Positions 58,701 to 64,000 of a stretch of 64,000 bases of DNA are shown one piece after another. Below the pieces are notes generated by a model. That model was not told where the DNA came from. It did not search any database and saw only the letters and a list, made by a program, of their open reading frames with translations. Within the stretch, counting starts at the first letter, position 1; each line of letters begins with the position of its first letter. The stretch lies in assembly GCF_001039355.2 (NCBI RefSeq), contig NW_019775610.1, positions 164,269 to 228,268 of the forward strand, given 5' to 3'. The translations under genes were made by a program, and so were the position numbers. This stretch comes from Lingula anatina (taxonomy: Eukaryota; Brachiopoda; Lingulata; Lingulida; Lingulidae).

Positions 58701-61700
58701 GAATGAAAAACTGGTTGTGCATGTTTGTTATTACGCAGACAAGTATACTTGCTAATCAGCCTGCTGATCAACTAGCTTTAGTAATGCCAATTTTCAGTAG
58801 GTGTTACTGTGTAGGCATTGCACTGAATTACCAATCCACTCAACAGATTAAGATGCTTGAAATGACATAATTGAATGCCACTATGGAATAACTAGTTATT
58901 GTTTTCTCAATTGGTGTTTCTCTTCAGTTTTCATTAGTCACATGTATTAACAACCAAAATTATTGTTAAATGGAGCTTACAGTAAATCAATTTATATATA
59001 TATTAATCATTCTTATTTATAAACTTTAATCAACTTTTATAGTGCAAAGTCTACTGAACATTTTATGGATTTTAGACCTTAAACAAATATATTACCATAT
59101 TACTATAATAAACTCACCTATAAGGATGAAGATGTATCAAACATATGTACTTTTGTCTTTACATTTAATATTTTCAAGAACTCTATTCATTATATAATGG
59201 TGAAATATTATACAGCGTATTACAGTCTTCTCAAAAGTTTCATGTACAAAACATTATGTGAGTCAAGCAAGGGAAAATGGGCACCCAAACAGAAGTATGA
59301 TAGCAATCAAGGTCAAACGCAGTCTACATCAACAATACATTCTCAGTTTTGTGTACCACTGAATTGCAGTACAATCGCCTGGAAGCATTAATATCAGACT
59401 ACCTAGACAAATAGTAGGTAGAGTTAAGAGGATTACCACTGCACTCTGGTATCAAGCCTGTCTTTTCTCATTCCGTCACAAAGTAAACACCAAAACGAAT
59501 AGGACTGCTTGGAATTTTAAGGTGTAAGAATGGTTTTGTAGCAGCGGACTCCTGACTTCAGGTGTAAATGTATATCAAGACACCTGTTTAATTCAATATT
59601 AGGTATCAACAGAACTATTATCATACCAGCTTTCAGTAGTTTTAATCTTTTTAAAAGGAATAAGTATAGAATAACATTTTAGAAGAAAAAGAGCCTTAGA
59701 AAGAGCTGGTTGGATATCAGTCCCTTTGATGATATTTGACAAGTGCTTAGGTAAGTAGGACAACACCTACTGATAACAAGACAGCTAAAGGCTGGAACCA
59801 TTCTTTGCAAATACATACAGACCTTTTAATACATGACCTGAATGCATTATTGATTTACCTTTATCACAATGATAAATGTAATTATAATACAACTCCATAC
59901 CCAAGCCAATATATGGGTTATACAGTGTTTGCTTATTGATTTTTATCCCAGAGTTGAATCTTAGCTCCTAAGGTAATATTTCACTGCATCCTGTACATGT
60001 GCATGTGCACCCATGACCCAGAAGTGACTCAGACAGTGACTGGCCTATTTACATGGGGCCTAGCCAGACACGTCAAGGGAAGGAAAGAAAGGGTCTACCT
60101 TGTACTGTGCCAGACATAAATCCTATTTAGTGCTCTACTGATTAAAAACATATTCCACTCACTGGAACTGAGCAATAAGTGCAAAAGAGCCACAAATAAA
60201 CCCTGGAGGACATGTTCCTTTAAAACCAGATATGTCAAAAATCTTTGTTTGGGCTGATTCAGTTTAAAAGCTAATATCTATGGTAGATGTAAGTTTAAAA
60301 GCTAATATCTACCATAGATGGTTGGTGTTTCAAGACATGACTTCTGTCAATAAAGGTATGATTTTTCTTAACCAATTAAGAATGTCATTTCATTAAAATA
60401 TTAAGTTTATAGAACTGAGATTTGATTGGACCTCCTTTTGCTATACAGGAAATCTTATACTACCTGCATGTGTAACTTTTTTACTTGTTAAATGGGACAT
60501 TCAACAACAGCATTAATATGGAAAAGCAAAACTGTAAATTTCTTATAAAACACTGCATTTATTCCATTATACGAATACTAATTGCATTTTCACACTTGAG
60601 GTCTGCTTATTCTGTGGCTGCACTTATACTACAAGTTAAAACAACACCTGCAGCACAAAGGCATCAAGATTGCATGACGCAGAGGAAAATATAAAATCCA
60701 TATAGAACTGCAGCTTGTGTAAAATAACAGGAAAACTATACCAATATTGACATGCTATGTAGCATGTAGCCCCAGCCTACAGGTAAAGCCAAGGATATTA
60801 AAGGTCAAATATATGCCAGACAGATACCTACAGAGTCCAAGACACAAGTCTTACTGTAAAGCTTCATAGAATCATCAAATTTAGCATCACTGCCATCTGG
60901 TCAAATTAAATGCACTAGCAACTTTGTAATTTAAAATAAAAATCCTCAAAACATCAAAATCTGCCTGCACTCATCATAAAAATTTTTTATTGTTTTTCCT
61001 TAAAAATGTTTCGTTGCAGCTTATTTTTCTCGCTCAATACAGTTTCATGAGATGTTATCATTTACGGTATGTTACTTGCTTAATCCAGTCAGGACAGTGT
61101 GCCTCTGGTCTTCTGCCTAATTCAACAGGACTATCTTGTTTAAATCATACCAATTTGCGATGAAATTACAACAACTTCTCAGAAGTGCATTCAAACCACG
61201 CGCACGTGTTTTATTCTAAAAATAGCCTGACCTATATTATCAGTGTGCGTAATGTTTATACACAGGCCAAGTCACATGGCTTAATACCATTAGGCAGCGC
61301 AGAAATATCACCCGCTTTTAACTGACAGCTGAGTACCTCTTAACTAGGTCTGAAATACACTTCACTCTAGATTATGTGCTATATCACACCAATATGCAGA
61401 CATCAGGTTAACTTCCCTCTACATTACGTACACCTCATATCAATAATCGCAATACGCTTTCATACATATACCATACATATGCATTTATACCATTACCTTC
61501 TTCCAGTGGACTACATGACGCTTCACACATCTATCTGAGTCCCCTTGGCGACAATTTTCACAATCAGAGCATAATTTTTCCGTAGCTTCTCCTGGCACTT
61601 GGTGAACTGGTCGTGAAGATTGGCGCAGTTGCTCAGATAAATGATTGAAGGAATATTGGCTGGATGGAAGAGAGGTTTTGGAAGCAAGATCCCTCTCTGC

Positions 61701-62006
61701 TACATGTGCCATGACATTCCTGAGGTCCACATTTGGGGCCACGGTTTTGTTACTGTGGTTGTTCTCATTGCTTTTGCTGGCCCAGGATTGGCTGTCTGCT
61801 TGGGAGCTACTCCAGGGATCAGTTATAAGGGTGCTGTTTTGCTTCCAGGGGTCAGGTTTAGGAGTGCTGTTTTGCTTCCAGGGGTCTGTTAGTGGGTTGC
61901 TTGGCCAGGGGGTTCCTACTTGTGGGTAGCTGTTATAAGGGGAAACTTGTGGGTCCCAGGGAGGCTCTGTTTTATGCCCACTCCTTAAATGGGCATTGGA
62001 ATCCAT
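41261..62006 (-). CDS. TET: TET family methylcytosine dioxygenase
   Basis: Exons 61497-62006, 58398-58445, 50139-51366, 49755-49842, 47575-47668, one of 47038-47246 or 46764-46972, 44979-45123, 44621-44710, 44046-44183 and 41261-43711 join in phase to 5,001 bp, 1,666 residues. TET enzymes use Fe(II) and 2-oxoglutarate to oxidise 5-methylcytosine in nuclear DNA. Visible marks are the C-x-C pair (VPECGCLG), [23 protein letters not shown], AGHx[29 protein letters not shown], the iron motif HKD (residues 838 and 840), the third iron ligand in ELHATT (1535) and the 2-oxoglutarate residues in HPTRIS (Arg1550, Ser1552). A low-complexity insert of about 600 residues splits the double-stranded beta-helix, as in vertebrate TETs. 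No complete CXXC domain is seen. The 5' half includes redundant assembly copies. Confidence 0.95.
42226..42478 (-). repeat. 33-bp coding minisatellite (11-residue repeat) in TET insert
   Basis: About seven units of consensus [11 protein letters not shown] (variants [33 protein letters not shown]). It lies inside the low-complexity insert and is in frame throughout. Confidence 0.9.
42863..42919 (-). repeat. Polyglutamine tract (19 Gln) in TET insert
   Basis: A mixed CAG/CAA run encodes 19 Gln flanked by HPHLL and [10 protein letters not shown]. Interruption by both codons should lower slippage. The tract lies in the disordered insert, away from catalytic residues. Confidence 0.95.
44046..44183 (-). 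CDS. TET: TET exon with the HxD iron motif
   Basis: 138 bp, 46 codons, phase 0 at both ends. It encodes [35 protein letters not shown] and [11 protein letters not shown]. His and Asp of AHKD are the first two iron ligands (His1382 and Asp1384 in human TET2). Confidence 0.97.
44621..44710 (-). CDS. TET: TET exon (ESNM...APDAYNNQ)
   Basis: 90 bp, 30 codons: [20 protein letters not shown] then [10 protein letters not shown]. It matches the conserved TET segment APxAYxNQ between the cysteine-rich region and the iron-motif exon. A TTTTCTAG-type acceptor and GTGGGA donor bound it. Confidence 0.95.
44979..45123 (-). CDS. TET: TET exon with the SFGCSWSM core of the Cys-rich domain
   Basis: 145 bp. 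It begins with one base completing the codon split from either of the alternative exons, then [20 protein letters not shown] and [16 protein letters not shown]. The two Cys of TCACQG correspond to zinc ligands Cys1271 and Cys1273 of human TET2. The donor is GTGAGT. Confidence 0.97.
45124..46763. other. TET intron downstream of the alternative exon pair
   Basis: 1.6-kb intron between exon b and the SFGCSWSM exon. No further copy of the alternative exon was seen. CA/TG-rich words occur near 45430-45460. Short frames on both strands lack support. Confidence 0.5.
46764..46972 (-). CDS. TET: TET alternative exon b (second of a tandem homologous pair)
   Basis: 209 bp, phase 0 in, phase 2 out, with acceptor CTTCTAG and donor GTAAGT. 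It encodes [37 protein letters not shown], then a variable loop and [11 protein letters not shown]. It keeps the His and Cys of AGHxC and the Arg-Arg-Cys equivalent to human TET2 His1219, Cys1221 and Arg1261. Its first residues (VIRR) resemble vertebrate TETs. It probably replaces exon a in a subset of transcripts. Confidence 0.9.
47038..47246 (-). CDS. TET: TET alternative exon a (first of a tandem homologous pair)
   Basis: 209 bp, identical in length and phases to exon b, with acceptor ATTTCAG and donor GTAAGT. It encodes [37 protein letters not shown], a different loop ([19 protein letters not shown]) and [11 protein letters not shown]. About 39 of 69 residues match exon b. Zinc and cosubstrate residues are kept, so both variants should fold. 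Either joins cleanly to 47575-47668 and 44979-45123. Confidence 0.92.
47575..47668 (-). CDS. TET: TET exon ([17 protein letters not shown])
   Basis: 94 bp encoding [14 protein letters not shown] then [17 protein letters not shown], ending in phase 0 at GTATGT. The Cys of GCP corresponds to the zinc ligand Cys1193 of human TET2. It is the shared upstream partner of both alternative exons. Confidence 0.96.
47669..49754. other. TET intron upstream of the GCPVAKW exon
   Basis: 2.1-kb AT-rich intron with no supported exon and no recognisable mobile element. Confidence 0.5.
49755..49842 (-). CDS. TET: TET exon ([10 protein letters not shown])
   Basis: 88 bp: [20 protein letters not shown] and AVRELMERR. 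The motif is diagnostic of the start of the TET cysteine-rich domain. Three GT candidates lie at the 3' end. GTAGGT at 49754 is chosen because it restores the conserved RELMERRFG spacing and phase. Confidence 0.94.
50139..51366 (-). CDS. TET: TET exon (long disordered N-terminal region to first zinc ligands)
   Basis: 1,228 bp, 409 codons plus one base. Low-complexity Asn/Ser/Gln/Pro-rich sequence with no recognised domain, ending [18 protein letters not shown]. The C-x-C pair matches human TET2 Cys1133 and Cys1135. The exon starts in phase 0 ([13 protein letters not shown]) after CTCACAG. The internal Met at 51327 could start translation only if upstream exons are skipped. Confidence 0.9.
51393..53317. 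repeat. TET 5' segment, copy 1 (1.9 kb)
   Basis: It begins GTCAGTACAATACTTCACCC and ends GTACTGTGCCAGACA just before N. Offset to copy 2 is 1,927 bp and to copy 3 is 6,799 bp. By eye it differs from copy 3 at only a few bases and from copy 2 at about ten (for example near 52192, 52249 and 52392). Confidence 0.9.
51599..51646 (-). CDS. TET: TET 48-bp exon, copy on the left contig
   Basis: Same 16 residues ([16 protein letters not shown]). This copy is contiguous, with no N, with the following long exon at 50139-51366, so it is the copy physically proven to sit next to it. Confidence 0.8.
53318..53318. other. Assembly gap or contig junction (single N)
   Basis: The lone N lies exactly at the boundary between copy 1 and copy 2 of the repeated segment. 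Confidence 0.9.
53526..53573 (-). CDS. TET: TET 48-bp exon, copy in the middle contig (probable allelic duplicate)
   Basis: Same 16 residues as 58398-58445. It lies in the segment bounded by single Ns at 53318 and 58190, which as a whole duplicates flanking sequence. It is probably not an extra exon of the real gene. Confidence 0.6.
56637..57113 (-). CDS. TET: TET first coding exon, middle-contig copy (159 residues)
   Basis: Near-identical to 61497-62006 but lacks one 11-residue unit (33 bp, [11 protein letters not shown]) and carries a Ser-to-Pro (TCT to CCT class) and an Asn/Gly difference. Probably the other allele of the same exon, given the N-bounded duplicate segment. A real tandem copy is the alternative. 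Confidence 0.6.
58190..58190. other. Assembly gap or contig junction (single N)
   Basis: The lone N lies exactly at the boundary between copy 2 and copy 3. The sequence left of it diverges from the matching part of copy 3 only in the last few bases. Confidence 0.9.
58398..58445 (-). CDS. TET: TET 48-bp exon ([16 protein letters not shown]), copy on the right contig
   Basis: 16 codons, phase 0 both sides, between TATTTCAG and GTGTGT. It links HVVHWKK of the first coding exon to VRQAHK. The same exon occurs at 51599-51646 and 53526-53573 in the redundant copies. The three are identical in protein. Confidence 0.8.
61497..62006 (-). CDS. TET: TET first coding exon (170 residues), right-hand copy
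   Basis: ATG at 62006-62004 in good context (AAGATGG). It encodes a Trp/Pro/Ser-rich region with DPWKQNST repeats and ends with the cysteine cluster [16 protein letters not shown] and KRHVVHWKK before GTAATG. The first three Cys are spaced as in a CXXC zinc finger, but the second CxxCxxC half is absent. A CATTTCAG acceptor at 62030-62031 puts a 23-nt leader in this exon, including a 6-codon upstream frame that stops one base before the ATG. Confidence 0.82.
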
Positions 62007-63647
62007 CTTAGTTCCCCACTACAAACATTCTGAAATGAAAACAAGGTACAACTATTTTGTCTCATATTTGTCACATCACTTTCGGATTGAAAACCATTTA
62101 AATTAGAAAACACAAAAATATGCAAATGCCTTCTCTTGATATAGGAATTGATGACCGTAATGAATATAGAATAATATGTTAAAGAAATGTCCAGACAATA
62201 TGTCTATTTTTTCTAAAAGTAAATTATATTAAAACAGTCATCTTCAAATACAATCCTTCAATTTTTTTCATTTTCTCATTCAACCTTCATATCGTAAATG
62301 TTAGATTTTTGTGTATATCGACATCTGTAAGAATTTATCTCATCTTTTTTTTTATTACATTACCATTCATGACATCACATATTTGTGGTATTTGAAATAT
62401 GTTATCAATACATATTTCTTTGAAATTAGGATACAATATAAAATACACTGTTCTTATAATGAATAAACATGCAATCAACTGTGAGTATGCATACAGTTAA
62501 CGGATGGTCTATTTTTAGAATGACCTACATAATCCATGTTTACAAACCGCATGAACTTGCGCAGACTTTATTCTGAGGTGAATCTGCTTCGGGCATGACA
62601 GTGCACCAAATGCGATGTGACAGGGACTTAAACAACATGATGGGATGTTCTTCAATTGCTTTTAGCCAGTAAATAACACGAATCTTACTAAATATTACAT
62701 CACTGTCTTTTTGGTGTCTTTATGTTACTTCTGTTCTAGTTTGACACACCAAATAAAAATAAATTCTGTAGCTAGACAGTTCAGAGGGGATTTCCCCTTC
62801 TTTTAAATAAACCAATCTTGGAAGAAAACTTTAGTCAAATTTAGAGTAAATCATGTTTATATGTGAAGAAAAATAATATTTACAATATGCAACACTATAA
62901 ATTTGCAACATAAAAATATACCATACATTCAGACTATCCCAAATCCCAAAGACTATTACCTGAAAACATTTGGTAATTTTTATAAAGTTAATTATATCAG
63001 ATATCAAAACAGAGTTGTGACATTATTATAAAACATAATGTGATACTCACAAGCAGCCTACAGAAAGATAATAATTGCGACATGGTGACAAAAAAAATTA
63101 TAAAACTACCATCAAAACGCGGCTATCTGCCTACGTCAAAGTATAGCACACGGCGGACATACTTTTAACAAGTAGCCAGTTACTGCATATTGACCCTGAA
63201 GTATTGCATATGTTCTGTATAAATTGTTCGGTCTAGTGTTTATTCAAGCCCTAGGTTCGCGCCGAGGAACGCGTAAAAAGGCATTGCCATAACCAGGCAT
63301 TTAACTCCAGTCGATATATTTTGTCAACTTTCCATTGTTTTCAAACACAATCTGCGAGCATGTTGCAGTGTTCAACATGAATGTAAATGAGATTTAAGTT
63401 TCTTCTTGAACACTGCCTAAGCGATTTTCCTCACGCATAATAATGAGCTAGAGCCGACACGCACTCCATCCAGCTTTAAATGGACATGGCCATTTAATCA
63501 GAAACTACTATAGTCGACGTCCATTTTGACCCAGACATACACATTATACTACGCTCATTTTACTGATACTTATCGTTTCTTCAAAATTAAAATACACCTT
63601 TTAAAGATCTACATACATTACTCTATTTTTCAAAATTATTTTCTTAC

Positions 63648-63760
63648 CTAAAAGGTAACCACATCATCTGTAAACATTCGTTGTTTCGTGGTGCACCCAA
63701 GCAAACAGCAACTCCGGTATGCAAATGAGTTGACCGGGTAGACAAGGTCACGTGATCCGC
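63648..63760 (-). promoter_or_regulatory. Probable TET 5' untranslated exon and core promoter area
   Basis: A strong donor (TTTTAG followed by GTAAGAAAA) on the minus strand marks the end of a likely non-coding first exon at 63648. Just upstream lie an octamer ATGCAAAT (63719-63726) and an E-box GTCACGTGAT (63747-63756). No TATA box is obvious. The exact start site is unknown. An alternative leader could end at the GTGAGT donor at 63050. Confidence 0.35.
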
Positions 63761-64000
63761 AGAGAATGACATTCAGGTCAATGATTCGATAAAAAGGATA
63801 AAGAAAAACTAGGGTTTCTTTTCCCTGAATATGCCGTTCAGGTTAACAATATTAGTACATGCGAACTCTTCCATCCGTATGAAAAAAAACAAGTGTTGTT
63901 GATTACCAAAGTAATATTAATCACGACTTTCAACTATTATATAGTACACATGTATGTATGTATGCCTAACTCATGAGTGGTGTCACGTAACGTAGGCCTA

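Larger units (their letters stand above)
58192..63070. repeat. TET 5' segment, copy 3 (4.88 kb)
   Basis: It continues without interruption into unique 5' flanking sequence, so it is the copy anchored to the promoter side. Small indels and scattered substitutions separate it from copy 2. Confidence 0.9.

Noticed and set aside
52398-59391. A 64-codon plus-strand frame ([12 protein letters not shown]) present three times
   Set aside because: It is repeated only because the whole segment is duplicated. It lies in an intron of TET on the opposite strand and has no recognisable similarity.
51393-63070. A true tandem triplication of TET 5' exons
   Set aside because: Copy boundaries fall exactly on lone Ns and share the same start base. 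Allelic contigs placed in series explain this better. Kept as a finding to be tested.
1-64000. CRISPR arrays, prokaryotic operons, rRNA or tRNA genes
   Set aside because: None seen. The sequence is animal genomic DNA with spliced genes.

Overview
The window is animal (metazoan) genomic DNA. It has AT-rich non-coding sequence, GT-AG introns from 65 bp to 13.6 kb, microsatellites, fold-back elements and multi-exon genes for animal protein families. The species cannot be fixed from sequence alone. A marine invertebrate bilaterian (echinoderm, hemichordate or mollusc type) fits the intron sizes and the frequent TAGGCCTA-like words, but this is inference. All three genes lie on the minus strand, so each is read from high to low coordinates. 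I built them by joining exons whose GT/AG sites and codon phases fit at every junction.

Right third (about 63.8 kb down to 39.6 kb): a TET methylcytosine dioxygenase gene of about 1,666 residues. It has the cysteine-rich region, the HxD iron motif, a long low-complexity insert (19-residue polyglutamine and an 11-residue minisatellite) and the C-terminal half of the double-stranded beta-helix with the third iron ligand. Its most striking feature is a pair of tandem homologous exons (47038-47246 and 46764-46972). They are the same length (209 bp), have the same phases, are about 57% identical in protein and are separated by a 65-bp intron. Including both would break the frame, so they look like mutually exclusive exons that swap part of the catalytic cysteine-rich domain. 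The 5' part of the gene (51393-63072) holds near-identical copies joined at single N bases (53318 and 58190). These look like unmerged alleles in the assembly rather than true gene structure.

Middle (37.1 kb down to about 12.0 kb): an ERG-type (KCNH2/6/7, seizure family) voltage-gated potassium channel of 929 residues in 11 coding exons. It has S1-S6, a pore with the filter SIGFGN, a cyclic-nucleotide-binding homology domain and a C-terminal coiled coil. No PAS domain exon was found. The first exon gives a short N terminus instead, as in the ERG1b isoform. The pore carries natural changes at positions equivalent to human ERG S631 (Ala), V625 (Ile) and Y652 (Ser).

Left end (9.54 kb down past base 1): a single-pass membrane protein with a short cytoplasmic N terminus, one transmembrane helix, a SEA domain with a GS-type cleavage motif, and a mucin-like Ser/Thr/Ala repeat tail of more than 800 residues that runs off the window. 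The plus-strand acidic repeat frames in this region are shadows of it. A canonical TATA box precedes the first exon. The three genes are neighbours with no evident joint pathway.
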